Source: an uncultured Clostridium sp.
GTDB lineage: Bacteria > Bacillota > Clostridia > TANB77 > CAG-508
Assembly (NCBI GenBank): GCA_900554175.1
Contig: USGK01000009.1
Location: 1-55,610 of the forward strand
Reading direction: 5' to 3'
DNA: 55,610 nucleotides
The notes beneath the pieces were generated by a model. The model was not told the DNA's origin and searched no databases. It worked only from the letters and a program-made list of their open reading frames with translations. This document shows, one piece after another, positions 16,762 through 26,068 of the stretch. Position 1 is the first letter of the stretch. Every line of letters begins with the position of its first letter. Made by a program: the position numbers and the translations under genes.

Positions 16762-18321
16762 ATGAAAAAGAAAAACGAAATCATATCTTATCTTGAAGCT
16801 TTTCATGATGAGGTTACTGGCTCGTCTTTCTTATTAACCATCAAATATCCAGATGGTGATTCTTACCACATTCTTATAGATTGTGGGCTTTTCCAAGAGC
16901 CGGAATATCTCCGACTCAACTACAAATCCGAAATCAGAGTCGAAAATATCGACGCAATATTGATTACACATAATCATATTGATCACACAGGCGGTCTTCC
17001 AAAGCTTGTCAAATTAGGTTATCGTAATCCTATATATATGACAAGTTCAACCAAAAGCTTAATTCCGAGCTTTCTTGCTGATTCTGCGAATCATCAAGCA
17101 TCTACTATAACAGAAATTCAAAAAAAATATCCTGATGAAAAATTTAATATTCCCTATACAATTTTAGATGTAGAGGAAACAATAAATCTTATTCAAGGTA
17201 TACCATTTTCGAAAACCATCGAAATACTTCCAGGAGTGTGTATAACATTTTTTCCAAATGGACACCTTCTTGGAGCAAGTGTTATTCTTGTACAAATCTC
17301 ATTTTATGGTGCAAAAGATGTAAATTTTCTTTTCACAGGAGATTACAAAAAAAATAATACATTCTTTGATGTCCCTGCACTTCCTAAATGGGTACGGAAT
17401 CTCCCAATTTCTATAATCACAGAATCCACTTATGGAACTACCAAGCCTGAGGATATAAAAAAAACATTTGACCATAATATTTTAACTGCTGTAGAGCTGA
17501 AACAAAATATTATGATCGGTGCATTTGCCCAAGGCAGAATGCAAGAGATTCTTTGGAAGATCAAACTTCTTCAAGACTCTTATCCTGAGAAGTTTGAAAA
17601 CTATGAAATTCTGCTAGATGGGCATCTTGGTATAGAAACTTGTTCTATTTATAGACGTATTATGTTTTCATCTTATTGCTACCATAAAGATGAGAATATT
17701 GATGTTTCTTTCTATCCGAGAAATCTTCGAATTGTCAGCAAACAAGAAAGAAATTCTATTTTTTCCTCAAGTTCAACCAAAAAAATCGTAATAACAACGT
17801 CCGGAATGTTGTCTCATGGTCCTGCACTTACGTATGTTCCAATGTTCATACAAAAAGAGAATTCTTTAATTCATCTTACAGGATATGCTGCAGAAGGCAC
17901 TCTTGCAAGAAAATTGATTGACTCATCAGAATCAAATGATAGTGAAGTTGAAATTAATGGAGAACTTCTTCAATTAAAATCCACTATCAAATGGACTAAT
18001 GAATTTTCATCTCATTCAAATTCTATAGAACTTATTGACTTTTTAAAGCAATTCAATAACTTAAAATTCGTCATAATTAACCATGGAGAAAAGAAGGTTA
18101 AAGAAAGTTTTAAAGCATTAGTAATTAATTCAGGTATTTCAAATGTTGAAATCATTGATCGAAACAAAGTCTTCGTTATTGGTCATTATGGATTTTTGAA
18201 ATCAATGAATTCTAAAAAAACCTGTTTTAATCTTCCAAAAAATCATCGAGATGCAACCAAAAAGTATGAGCCTTGTCCAAAACGCAAATGCAAGCGTGAA
18301 CGTATCAGGAGAAAAAAATAA
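16762..18321 (+). CDS. Beta-CASP metallo-beta-lactamase-fold ribonuclease-like protein
   Basis: The 519-residue protein has the motifs of the CPSF73/KH-less archaeal-type beta-CASP nucleases: THNHIDHTGG (H70, H72, D74, H75), GHLLGAS, FTGDYKK, the beta-CASP motif A ESTYG, motif B TTSGMLSHGP and a motif C histidine in INHGE. Such proteins cut or trim RNA. The C-terminus ends in a short Cys/Arg/Lys tail (CPKRKCKRERIRRKK) that may bind nucleic acid. It is the only plus-strand gene for several kilobases, has its own promoter and leader ORF, and uses visibly more G/C-ending codons than its neighbours, hinting at acquisition by transfer. Confidence 0.83.
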   Translation: MKKKNEIISYLEAFHDEVTGSSFLLTIKYPDGDSYHILIDCGLFQEPEYLRLNYKSEIRVENIDAILITHNHIDHTGGLPKLVKLGYRNPIYMTSSTKSLIPSFLADSANHQASTITEIQKKYPDEKFNIPYTILDVEETINLIQGIPFSKTIEILPGVCITFFPNGHLLGASVILVQISFYGAKDVNFLFTGDYKKNNTFFDVPALPKWVRNLPISIITESTYGTTKPEDIKKTFDHNILTAVELKQNIMIGAFAQGRMQEILWKIKLLQDSYPEKFENYEILLDGHLGIETCSIYRRIMFSSYCYHKDENIDVSFYPRNLRIVSKQERNSIFSSSSTKKIVITTSGMLSHGPALTYVPMFIQKENSLIHLTGYAAEGTLARKLIDSSESNDSEVEINGELLQLKSTIKWTNEFSSHSNSIELIDFLKQFNNLKFVIINHGEKKVKESFKALVINSGISNVEIIDRNKVFVIGHYGFLKSMNSKKTCFNLPKNHRDATKKYEPCPKRKCKRERIRRKK

Positions 18322-18344
18322 TTAATTAGAATTTATAATCGCAT

Positions 18345-18390
18345 TTAAAAAAGATCCCAACTATATTTTAGTTTGGGATCTTCTTCTTTT
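18345..18390. terminator. Bidirectional terminator between convergent genes
   Basis: AGATCCCAA (18352-18360) pairs with TTGGGATCT (18373-18381). The hairpin is flanked by T-rich sequence on the right and by A-rich sequence on the left (T-run on the minus strand). It serves the beta-CASP gene and obgE. Confidence 0.85.
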
Positions 18391-19663
18391 ATTCATACCA
18401 TTCAAATTCGTAATTTTCTATTTTTACAATATCGCCTTCTTTTATTCCAATACTTTTTAATTTTTTATTTACACCTAAATTATCTAAACATTTATGAAAA
18501 TAATACATTGATTCGTTGTCTTCTATATTTATTCTTCCAATTAAACGTTCAATTGCTTTGCCTTTTACCTCAAATCCATCTATAGTTTTATTAACTTCAT
18601 ATTCGTCTTTCTTATCTTCTAATTCATATACTACACGCTCTTCTTTTTCATATAATTCTTCTTTTGGTAAGTGTCTCAAAACTTCTGAAACGTGATTTAA
18701 AAGTTCTTCAACACCTTCCCCTGTCGCACTTGAAATTTTAAATATTTCTATATTTCTTTTCTTGGCAAATTCTTCAAGCTCCTTATATAGAGTTTCATCC
18801 TGAATTATATCGGCTTTGCTTGCAACAATTATTTGCTTTCTTTGAGCTAATTTTTCACTATATTCTGCCAATTCTTTATTTATAGTATTAAAATCATCTA
18901 TTGGATTTCTTCCCTCTGTACCAGAAACATCTATTACATGAAGTAATAATCTAGTTCTTTCAACATGTCTTAAAAACTTAAGTCCTAATCCCACACCTTG
19001 ACTTGCTCCTTCTATTATTCCTGGAATATCAGCTATTACAAAACTTTGTTTATTTTTTAATGTTACAACCCCTAAATTTGGTTCCAATGTTGTAAACTGA
19101 TAATTTGCAATTTTAGGTCTAGCACTTGTAACTGTACTTAAAAATGTTGATTTGCCTACGTTTGGGAATCCTAAAAGACCTACATCAGCCAAAAGTTTAA
19201 GCTCTAAAATTACTTCCTTCTCATCACCTTTTTCTCCATCTTGAGAAAATCTTGGTGCTTGTCTTGTTGCTGTGGCAAAATGTGAATTTCCTTTTCCTCC
19301 TTTTCCTCCTTTTAAAACAAGTTCTACTTGATCGGGAGTAGACAAGTCTGCCACTATTTTTCCAGTTTCCGCATCTTTTATAATAGTTCCTATTGGTACT
19401 CCAATAAATATATCTTCTCCATATTTCCCATTACATCTTGCTCCGCTTCCATTTTCACCATTTTTAGCTTTATATTTTTTGTTATATCTAAAATCAATAA
19501 GTGTATTTTTATCTTTATCTACTTTAAAATACACATCTCCGCCTTTTCCGCCGTCTCCTCCATCTGGTCCACCTGCTGCCACATATTTTTCACGTCTAAA
19601 TGAAACAGCTCCATTTCCTCCATCGCCTGCTTTAATTATAATTTTTGTATAATCTGTAAACAT
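18389..19663 (-). CDS. obgE: GTPase Obg
   Basis: Obg is an essential GTPase that acts in 50S assembly and stress or sporulation signalling. The 424-residue protein has the glycine-rich Obg domain (KAGDGGNGAVSFRREKYV...) at 1-157, the G domain with GFPNVGKST near 165-173, DIPG and SKAD, and the C-terminal OCT domain (IERLIGRINIEDNESMYYF...) from about 345. It follows dnaB by 61 bases and is probably the last gene of rplI-dnaB-obgE. Confidence 0.97.
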   Translation of the reverse strand: MFTDYTKIIIKAGDGGNGAVSFRREKYVAAGGPDGGDGGKGGDVYFKVDKDKNTLIDFRYNKKYKAKNGENGSGARCNGKYGEDIFIGVPIGTIIKDAETGKIVADLSTPDQVELVLKGGKGGKGNSHFATATRQAPRFSQDGEKGDEKEVILELKLLADVGLLGFPNVGKSTFLSTVTSARPKIANYQFTTLEPNLGVVTLKNKQSFVIADIPGIIEGASQGVGLGLKFLRHVERTRLLLHVIDVSGTEGRNPIDDFNTINKELAEYSEKLAQRKQIIVASKADIIQDETLYKELEEFAKKRNIEIFKISSATGEGVEELLNHVSEVLRHLPKEELYEKEERVVYELEDKKDEYEVNKTIDGFEVKGKAIERLIGRINIEDNESMYYFHKCLDNLGVNKKLKSIGIKEGDIVKIENYEFEWYE

Positions 19664-19724
19664 CTATTTTATTCCTTATTATTATATTTAGGTTTTTAAA
19701 GATTCACCTATAAACTTTTAGAAA

Positions 19725-21065
19725 TTAATATTCTTCCTCATATCCTTGAGCTAAATTTACAAATTTTGTATAATTTCCCATCCATAAAAGCTTTACCGTT
19801 CCTGTTGAACCACCTCTATGTTTTGCGATTATGACTTCAGATATATCTTTCTCTTCACTATCTTTATTATAATAATCATCTCTATATAAAAACATTACTA
19901 TATCTGCATCTTGCTCTATAGCCCCAGACTCTCTTAAATCTGAAAGCATAGGTCTATGGTCTGGCCTTTGTTCTACCGCTCTTGACAGCTGTGACAATGC
20001 AATTACAGGAACATTTAATTCTTTTGCTAAAATCTTAAGAGACCTACTTATTTCTGAAATCTCTTGCTCTCTACTTGCATTTTTCTTTCCTGACCCCTGA
20101 ATTAATTGAATATAATCTATTACAATTAACCCAATATTTTTTTCCATTTTTAGTTTTCTACATTTTGTTCTAATTTCCATTATCGAAATTCCTGGTGTAT
20201 CATCTATATAAATGTTTGAATCCGAAAGAGGTCCTACAACTCCAGCAAGCTTTGCCCAATCATCTTCTTCAAGTTTTCCTGTTCTCACTTTATTGCTGTC
20301 TACCATTGCTTCCATACATAAAATTCTATCAACCAACTGATCTTTTGACATCTCTAAGTTAAATATTGCAACTGGTGTATTTGCTCTTAATGCTGCATTT
20401 GCTGCTATATTTAATGCAAATGCTGTTTTACCCATTGCAGGACGCGCTGCAATTAATACTAAATCTGATCCATGTAATCCTGCTGTTTTATAATCAAGCT
20501 CTATAAATCCAGTTGGAACACCCGTTATCCTTGTTTTTTGGTTATATAGTTCTTCTAATTTTGTAAAACTTTCTATTAATACATCTTTTATTGGTGTATA
20601 ACTTTTTTGATTATTTTTTTGGATAATATCAAATATTTTCTTTTCACTACTTTCCATTATATCTTCTACATCTTCAGTTTGATCATATCCAAGTTCTATT
20701 ATTTCATTAGCAGTTTTTATTAAAGCTCTTAAAGTTGCTTTTTCTTCAACAATATTTATATATTTTTCAACATTCGCTGTTGTTGGAACTTTATCTGGAA
20801 GCATTACTAAATACTCAAGCCCTCCAACCTTATCAAAAAGTCCCATTGATGTCAATTCATCTTTAACTGTTACGATATCTATTGGTTCTGATCTGTTGTA
20901 TAAATTTACTATAGCTTCAAATATTTCTTTATTGTCATCTCTATAAAAACTTTCTGGATGTAACTTTTCTACAGCCATCATAACTGCATCTTTATCTGTA
21001 AGCATACTACCTATTACCGCTTGTTCAGCTTCTATATCGTGTGGTGGTACTTTTCCTAGTTCCAT
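19725..21065 (-). CDS. dnaB: Replicative DNA helicase DnaB
   Basis: This hexameric 5'-3' helicase drives the replication fork. The 446-residue protein starts with the DnaB N-terminal domain (VPPHDIEAEQAVIGSMLTD), then has Walker A ARPAMGKT near 208-215, Walker B LIVIDYIQLI, and the SRAVEQRPDHRPMLSDLRESGAIEQDAD block. No intein is present. It is 56 bases downstream of rplI, the usual Firmicute order. Confidence 0.97.
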   Translation of the reverse strand: MELGKVPPHDIEAEQAVIGSMLTDKDAVMMAVEKLHPESFYRDDNKEIFEAIVNLYNRSEPIDIVTVKDELTSMGLFDKVGGLEYLVMLPDKVPTTANVEKYINIVEEKATLRALIKTANEIIELGYDQTEDVEDIMESSEKKIFDIIQKNNQKSYTPIKDVLIESFTKLEELYNQKTRITGVPTGFIELDYKTAGLHGSDLVLIAARPAMGKTAFALNIAANAALRANTPVAIFNLEMSKDQLVDRILCMEAMVDSNKVRTGKLEEDDWAKLAGVVGPLSDSNIYIDDTPGISIMEIRTKCRKLKMEKNIGLIVIDYIQLIQGSGKKNASREQEISEISRSLKILAKELNVPVIALSQLSRAVEQRPDHRPMLSDLRESGAIEQDADIVMFLYRDDYYNKDSEEKDISEVIIAKHRGGSTGTVKLLWMGNYTKFVNLAQGYEEEY

Positions 21066-21121
21066 TTATTTCATCTCCTACTAATGTTTGTTGTACAAAT
21101 ATTTTTGCACATTCTTTCAAC

Positions 21122-21568
21122 TTATTCTGACAATGTCTCTACTTTTAAAGTAGCAACAACTCCTTCATATAATTTAATTTGTACTTTTGTTATTCCTAAT
21201 GTTTTTATAGAATCTTTTAATTCTATTTTCTTTTTGTCTACTTTTATTTTATATTCCTTTTCTAATTTTTCTTGAATTTCTTTTGAAGAAACTCCTCCAA
21301 ATATTTTTCCATTTTCTCCTGATTTTACTCTAAATTGTACTTTTAATTTTTCTATTTCAATTTTAACTTTTTCAGCAGATTCTTTTTCTTGTTCCTTTTT
21401 AAATGCTTCTGAATCTTTCTTTGTCCTTAATTTTGATAAATTTCCAGGTGTTGCTTCAACTGCTAAATTTTTTGCAAACAAAAAATTTCTAGCATATCCA
21501 TCTGATACATTTACTATCTCATCTTTTTTTCCTATGGATTTTACATTTTCTTTTAATATTACTTTCAT
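21122..21568 (-). CDS. rplI: 50S ribosomal protein L9
   Basis: L9 binds 23S rRNA near the L1 stalk. The 148-residue protein has the N-terminal signature MKVILKENVKSIGKKDEIVNVSDGYARNFL, a long charged connecting helix and a C-terminal domain with GKIFGGVSSKEI. First gene of the rplI-dnaB-obgE group, behind the promoter at 21607-21635. Confidence 0.97.
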   Translation of the reverse strand: MKVILKENVKSIGKKDEIVNVSDGYARNFLFAKNLAVEATPGNLSKLRTKKDSEAFKKEQEKESAEKVKIEIEKLKVQFRVKSGENGKIFGGVSSKEIQEKLEKEYKIKVDKKKIELKDSIKTLGITKVQIKLYEGVVATLKVETLSE

Positions 21569-21606
21569 CTTTTTCTCCTCCTTGTCTTTATTTAATTTTG
21601 TATTAT

Positions 21607-21635
21607 ATTGTACTATAAATTTCTCAAAATTTCAA
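21607..21635 (-). promoter_or_regulatory. Promoter of rplI-dnaB-obgE
   Basis: Minus-strand TTGAAA (21630-21635) and TACAAT (21607-21612) with a 17-base spacer, about 39 bases upstream of rplI. Confidence 0.65.
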
Positions 21636-21675
21636 CGGTTAAACAATTTACTTTTGTTGATAAATATGTATATAT

Positions 21676-22218
21676 TTATTCATATCTTGACTCATCACCA
21701 AATTTTAATTGAACCAACTTATTTTTTCTTAAACTTTCTTTAACATCAACTTTTCTTTGATTAGTTGACCCTCTAAATTTTAAATCAATCATTTTCTTAT
21801 CTTCTATAAATTGACCATCTACAATAACGTCAATGTTTTTTAAAAATTTTGGCGTAAAATCAAATTTTTTATACATTTCGTCTAATACATTTTTTTCAAA
21901 ATCATAACCTGTATAACACCAAATGTCCTTATCTGGATACTTCTCTTTTACTTTTTTTACTAGATCTGCTAGAACTTTTTGATTTTGTGGTTCTAATGGT
22001 TCTCCTCCAAGCAATGATAATCCTGAAATATAATCATGATCTAATAAATCCATAATATACTTTTCTGTTTCTTCTGTGTATTCTTTTCCATATTTAAAAT
22101 CCCAAGCTTCTTGATTATGACATCCTTTACAATGAAAATGACATCCACTTACATAAAGTGAGACTCTTACTCCTGTACCATCTTGAACATCTATTGTTTT
22201 TATATCTGCATAATTCAT
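21676..22218 (-). CDS. nrdG: Anaerobic ribonucleotide reductase activating protein
   Basis: NrdG is the radical-SAM activase that forms the glycyl radical in NrdD for dNTP synthesis without oxygen. The 180-residue protein has the iron-sulfur motif CHFHCKGC near residues 26-33, preceded by DVQDGTGVRVSLYVSG, and the LSLLGGEPLEPQN segment. Length is normal. NrdD is not in this window, so the pair is split or lies elsewhere. Its presence indicates growth without oxygen. Confidence 0.93.
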   Translation of the reverse strand: MNYADIKTIDVQDGTGVRVSLYVSGCHFHCKGCHNQEAWDFKYGKEYTEETEKYIMDLLDHDYISGLSLLGGEPLEPQNQKVLADLVKKVKEKYPDKDIWCYTGYDFEKNVLDEMYKKFDFTPKFLKNIDVIVDGQFIEDKKMIDLKFRGSTNQRKVDVKESLRKNKLVQLKFGDESRYE

Positions 22219-22302
22219 ATATTTTTCCCTCCAATTCAGTGTTAATTTTATATTTTGTATTTTATCATTTATATAAAAAAAGTTAAAGATTATTTATATA
22301 AA

Positions 22303-22333
22303 ATTCAAAAAAAGTAGCATTACTGCTACTTTT
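22303..22333 (-). terminator. Terminator of ftsH
   Basis: A 10-bp stem (22310-22319 with 22324-22333, AAAAGTAGCA type) and a 4-base loop are followed on the minus strand by TTTTTTT. It lies 29 bases after the ftsH stop. Confidence 0.9.
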
Positions 22334-22361
22334 CATAAAAGTTAAAAAGTAAAAATTCCTT

Positions 22362-24173
22362 CTAACCATTAAAAACTCTATCAAATTCATCGCCGTCAAT
22401 TTTTTCTTTTTCTAATAATATTCCAGCAACTATATGAAGTTTATCTATATTAGCAGATAAGATTTGTTTTGCTGTGTTATATGCATTGTCAATAATTACT
22501 TTTACTTCTTCATCAATTATGCTTGCTGTTTCTTCTGAATAATTCTTAGCCTGAGCTAAATCTCTTCCTAAAAATACTTCTCTTTGTCCTCCACCAAACA
22601 TTATTGTTCCTAATCTTTCGCTCATACCATAAACTGTGACCATATCTCTAGCTATTTGTGATGCTCTTTCAATATCATTACTTGCTCCTGTTGATATATC
22701 GTTTAATATTAAACTTTCTGCAACTCTACCACCAAGTAAAGATACAATTTGTTCTTCCATTGCAGTTTTTGACATAAATGATTTATCTTCTGTTGGTCTG
22801 TACATTGTATATCCTCCAGCCATTCCACGAGGTACTATTGATATTTCGTGAACTGGATCTTGTGTTGGTAAAAATTTACTTACTACAGCATGACCAGCCT
22901 CATGATATGCAACTAATTTCTTTTCATGTTCACTTCTTACTTTATTTTTCTTTTCTGGTCCCATAGTAACTTTAACCATTGCATCTTCTATTTCTTTCAT
23001 ACCAATTTCAGGTAAATTTCTTCTTGCTGCTAAAAGTGCTGCTTCATTTAGTATATTTTCAAGATCAGCTCCTGCAAATCCTGATGTATTTTTTGCAATT
23101 ACTCTTAAATCTACATCATCTGCAAGTCTTTTCTTTTTACTATGAACTTCTAATATCTGTTCTCTAGCTTTAACGTCGGGTGCTCCAACTACAATTTGTC
23201 TGTCAAATCTTCCTGGTCTTAAAAGTGCTTTATCTAATACATCTGGTCTATTTGTAGCAGCTAACACTATTACTCCTTCATTTGCTGAAAATCCATCCAT
23301 TTCAACCAATAATTGATTTAATGTTTGCTCTCTTTCATCATGGCCTCCACCAAGACCAGCTCCTCTTTGACGTCCTACTGCATCAATTTCGTCTATAAAA
23401 ATTATGCATGGGCTATTTCTTTTTGCTTGTTCAAATAAATCTCTTACTCTTGAAGCTCCAACTCCTACAAACATTTCAACAAAGTCTGAACCACTTATAA
23501 TAAAGAATGGCACTCCTGCTTCTCCTGCAACAGCTTTTGCTAAAAGTGTCTTACCAGTTCCTGGTTGACCAACAAGTAAAACTCCTTTTGGAATTCTTGC
23601 TCCCATATCTGTAAATCTCTTTGGATTTTTTAAAAATTCTACTATTTCTTCTAATTCTTCTTTTTCTTCATCTACACCTGCTACATCATCAAAGGTTATC
23701 TTATTTTTTTCTGATGTGTTTAGGAGTTTTGCTCTACTTTTTCCAAAAGTCATTGTTTTACTTCCTGCTTGACCACTATTTCCATTCATTGTTAAGAACC
23801 AGAATATAAAGAATATTATAAGTAATCCAAAAGGAGTAATTAAACTAAATATTGTAATCCATATTGATTCTGATGATTCTTCTAAAGTAAAGTTTCCAGC
23901 TTTTATATATTCTTGAGTATAATCCATAAAACTATCTAAACTTGGAATATTAACTTCTTTTTCTGATTTTTCATTCTTAAAAGCAACTGTTGCTGATGTG
24001 CCATTTGAATTTATTTTTATGTTTTCAACATTTCCTGCTTCAATGCTTTCAATTAAATCTGAATATTTCATCTTTGAATTATCATTTTCAATTAAAGATG
24101 AAACAACCACAACCACAATAATTCCTATTATTAGCCATGTAGCTAATGATTTTATTTTATTTTTCACTTTCAC
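22362..24173 (-). CDS. ftsH: ATP-dependent zinc metalloprotease FtsH
   Basis: FtsH is a membrane-bound hexameric AAA+ protease that degrades membrane and regulatory proteins. The 603-residue protein has two membrane segments (about 10-27 and 105-128) flanking an outer domain, Walker A GQPGTGKT at 202-209, Walker B IIFIDEIDA near 257-265, the second region of homology around 308-325 and the zinc motif HEAGH at 424-428. It has its own promoter (24200-24228) and lies downstream of tilS, as in Bacillus but without hpt between them. Confidence 0.98.
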   Translation of the reverse strand: MKVKNKIKSLATWLIIGIIVVVVVSSLIENDNSKMKYSDLIESIEAGNVENIKINSNGTSATVAFKNEKSEKEVNIPSLDSFMDYTQEYIKAGNFTLEESSESIWITIFSLITPFGLLIIFFIFWFLTMNGNSGQAGSKTMTFGKSRAKLLNTSEKNKITFDDVAGVDEEKEELEEIVEFLKNPKRFTDMGARIPKGVLLVGQPGTGKTLLAKAVAGEAGVPFFIISGSDFVEMFVGVGASRVRDLFEQAKRNSPCIIFIDEIDAVGRQRGAGLGGGHDEREQTLNQLLVEMDGFSANEGVIVLAATNRPDVLDKALLRPGRFDRQIVVGAPDVKAREQILEVHSKKKRLADDVDLRVIAKNTSGFAGADLENILNEAALLAARRNLPEIGMKEIEDAMVKVTMGPEKKNKVRSEHEKKLVAYHEAGHAVVSKFLPTQDPVHEISIVPRGMAGGYTMYRPTEDKSFMSKTAMEEQIVSLLGGRVAESLILNDISTGASNDIERASQIARDMVTVYGMSERLGTIMFGGGQREVFLGRDLAQAKNYSEETASIIDEEVKVIIDNAYNTAKQILSANIDKLHIVAGILLEKEKIDGDEFDRVFNG

Positions 24174-24199
24174 ATTCCTCCTTGCATATTAAACAACTG

Positions 24200-24228
24200 A
24201 AATATATCATATATGTATCTTTTTTGCA
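24200..24228 (-). promoter_or_regulatory. Promoter of ftsH
   Basis: Minus-strand TTGCAA (24223-24228) and TATATT (24200-24205) with a 17-base spacer, 27 bases before ftsH. Confidence 0.65.
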
Positions 24229-24292
24229 AGATAAAATAAAATATTTTGGACTAAAAATAATAGTTTTTTTATTAAATATCTAACTATTAAAT

Positions 24293-25306
24293 TTAAATAC
24301 TTTCAAAATAAATTTTTCCTCTATTTACCATAATCTTTATATTTTTATTTGGTTTTAGATATTTGTTTCCAATATTGTTTTCACACAATTTTATCAAATC
24401 TTCTATATTTACCATTTCTATATTTTGCGTTGTTCCTAAAATTTTATTTATACTATATATAATTATTCTCTTTTTTATAACTTTTTCCTGCATATTAAAT
24501 TCTTTTAAATTTAATATTAACTGATTTCCGTTATCTTCTATTAACAATTTGTTATATACTTTTTCAGTATATCTTTGCATAAATTCGTCTTCTTCTGAAA
24601 CTATCTTTGAGATTCTGTTTATATTCTCTACAATATTTGGATTAAATTCTCTTTTTATATATGGTATTATAATATTTCTAATTTTGTTTCTAGTACAATC
24701 ATTTACAAAATTAGTTTTGTCAATTCTTGGATTTAAAGAATTATCCTCACAATATCTTTCAATTTCTTCTCTTTCTAAATTTATTATTGGTCTTATATAT
24801 TTACCACTTCTGATTACCTCTATTCCTTTTAATCCAGTAATTCCACATCCTCTTAAAAGATTCATAATTATAGTTTCTGCTTTATCATTTTTATTATGCG
24901 CTATTGCAACTTTATTTGCACATTCACTTTTCAAAACTTCATCAAAAAAATCATATCTTATTTTTCTTCCTGCTTCTTCAACTCCAATTTTATTTTTTAT
25001 TGAGAAATTAACAACATCTATTTTTTTTACATAAAACTTTATATTATATTTTTCACAATATTTTCTAACATATTCTTCATCTGAATTTGCTTCCTTTCGT
25101 ATCATATGATTTATATGTGCAACAATAATCTCAAAATCAACTTTTTTATATTCTTTAATCTTTCTAAGATTATCTAACATGCACATAGAATCAGGTCCTC
25201 CTGAAACTCCTAACACAATTTTTTCGTTATTTTGTATCAGATCATTTTTTATTATGTTATTAAATATTTCATCTTCAATGGTAATCACTTTTCTATTTTT
25301 TCTCAC
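24293..25306 (-). CDS. tilS: tRNA(Ile)-lysidine synthase
   Basis: TilS converts the wobble C of tRNA-Ile(CAU) to lysidine, so that AUA is read as isoleucine, which matters in this AUA-rich genome. The N-type ATP pyrophosphatase loop SGGPDS lies at residues 35-40, with HNKNDKAETIIMNLLRG and the RPIINLEREEI segment behind it. I choose the GTG at 25304-25306 because AGAGGAG lies 6 bases upstream; a frame-open extension of 29 residues upstream looks untranslated. Length is then 337 residues, on the short side because the C-terminal domain is compact. The upstream gene is rplT. Confidence 0.93.
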   Translation of the reverse strand: MRKNRKVITIEDEIFNNIIKNDLIQNNEKIVLGVSGGPDSMCMLDNLRKIKEYKKVDFEIIVAHINHMIRKEANSDEEYVRKYCEKYNIKFYVKKIDVVNFSIKNKIGVEEAGRKIRYDFFDEVLKSECANKVAIAHNKNDKAETIIMNLLRGCGITGLKGIEVIRSGKYIRPIINLEREEIERYCEDNSLNPRIDKTNFVNDCTRNKIRNIIIPYIKREFNPNIVENINRISKIVSEEDEFMQRYTEKVYNKLLIEDNGNQLILNLKEFNMQEKVIKKRIIIYSINKILGTTQNIEMVNIEDLIKLCENNIGNKYLKPNKNIKIMVNRGKIYFESI

Positions 25307-25458
25307 TTTAAACTCCTCTATTACATTAATATTAACTATAATACTATAAATAAAATTTTTTTTCAACAATACATTGTTAAAAAAAATACACATAACTCTT
25401 TACGAATCTGTGCATTTTTCATTTTATATTAAATTTTTACTACTCAAAAGCTATAAAA

Positions 25459-25809
25459 TTACGCATTTTTAGCAATATTTGCAATTTCTGTAAATGCTTT
25501 TTCATCTGAAACTGCTATTTCAGCAAGCATTTTTCTATTAATTGTAACATTTGCTTTTTTAAGACCTGCTATTAATTTGCTATATGTAATCCCATTTTGT
25601 CTTGCAGCAGCATTTATTCTTGCTATCCACAATTTTCTAAAATTACTTTTTCTATCTTTTCTTCCAACATAAGCATAAGATAATGATTTTAATACTGCTT
25701 GATTAGCATTTCTAAATCTATAATGTTTAGCTCCATAATATCCTTTTGCTTGTTTTAATACTTTTTTATGTCTTGCTCTTGTTATTTTCGCTGTTTTTAC
25801 TCTTGCCAT
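25459..25809 (-). CDS. rplT: 50S ribosomal protein L20
   Basis: L20 is an early 23S assembly protein and, in Firmicutes, the repressor of its own infC-rpmI-rplT operon. The 116-residue protein starts MARVKTAKITRARHKKVLKQAKGYYG, has the basic N-terminal helix and the conserved DRKSNFRKLWIARINAAARQNG core. It is the last gene of the operon, 19 bases after rpmI. Confidence 0.98.
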   Translation of the reverse strand: MARVKTAKITRARHKKVLKQAKGYYGAKHYRFRNANQAVLKSLSYAYVGRKDRKSNFRKLWIARINAAARQNGITYSKLIAGLKKANVTINRKMLAEIAVSDEKAFTEIANIAKNA

Positions 25810-25828
25810 TATTTATACCCTCCTTATT

Positions 25829-26032
25829 TTAGTTACCATATGGTAATAATTTTTTTATTGTATTTTCACATGTCTTATCTGCATAAGCTCCTGGGCGTCT
25901 GCTTGATAATTTTTGTCTTTTTGTTTTATTTGCAAGTAAATGTCTTCTTCCTGATGTTGTTCTTTTAACTTTTCCTTTAGCTGTTAAAGAATATCTTTTC
26001 TTTGCAGCTTTGTTTGTCTTCATTTTAGGCAT
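25829..26032 (-). CDS. rpmI: 50S ribosomal protein L35
   Basis: The 67-residue protein MPKMKTNKAAKKRYSLTAKG... is L35, a small basic 50S protein. I start it at ATG 26030-26032 because AAAGGAG is 8 bases upstream; six further residues upstream are not needed. Middle gene of infC-rpmI-rplT. Confidence 0.97.
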   Translation of the reverse strand: MPKMKTNKAAKKRYSLTAKGKVKRTTSGRRHLLANKTKRQKLSSRRPGAYADKTCENTIKKLLPYGN

Positions 26033-26068
26033 AATTAAAACTCCTTTCAAATTTTGTATTTATATTAT

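Noticed and set aside
24549..25034. 161-codon plus-strand open frame
   Set aside because: Shadow of tilS, which carries the SGGPDS motif on the minus strand.
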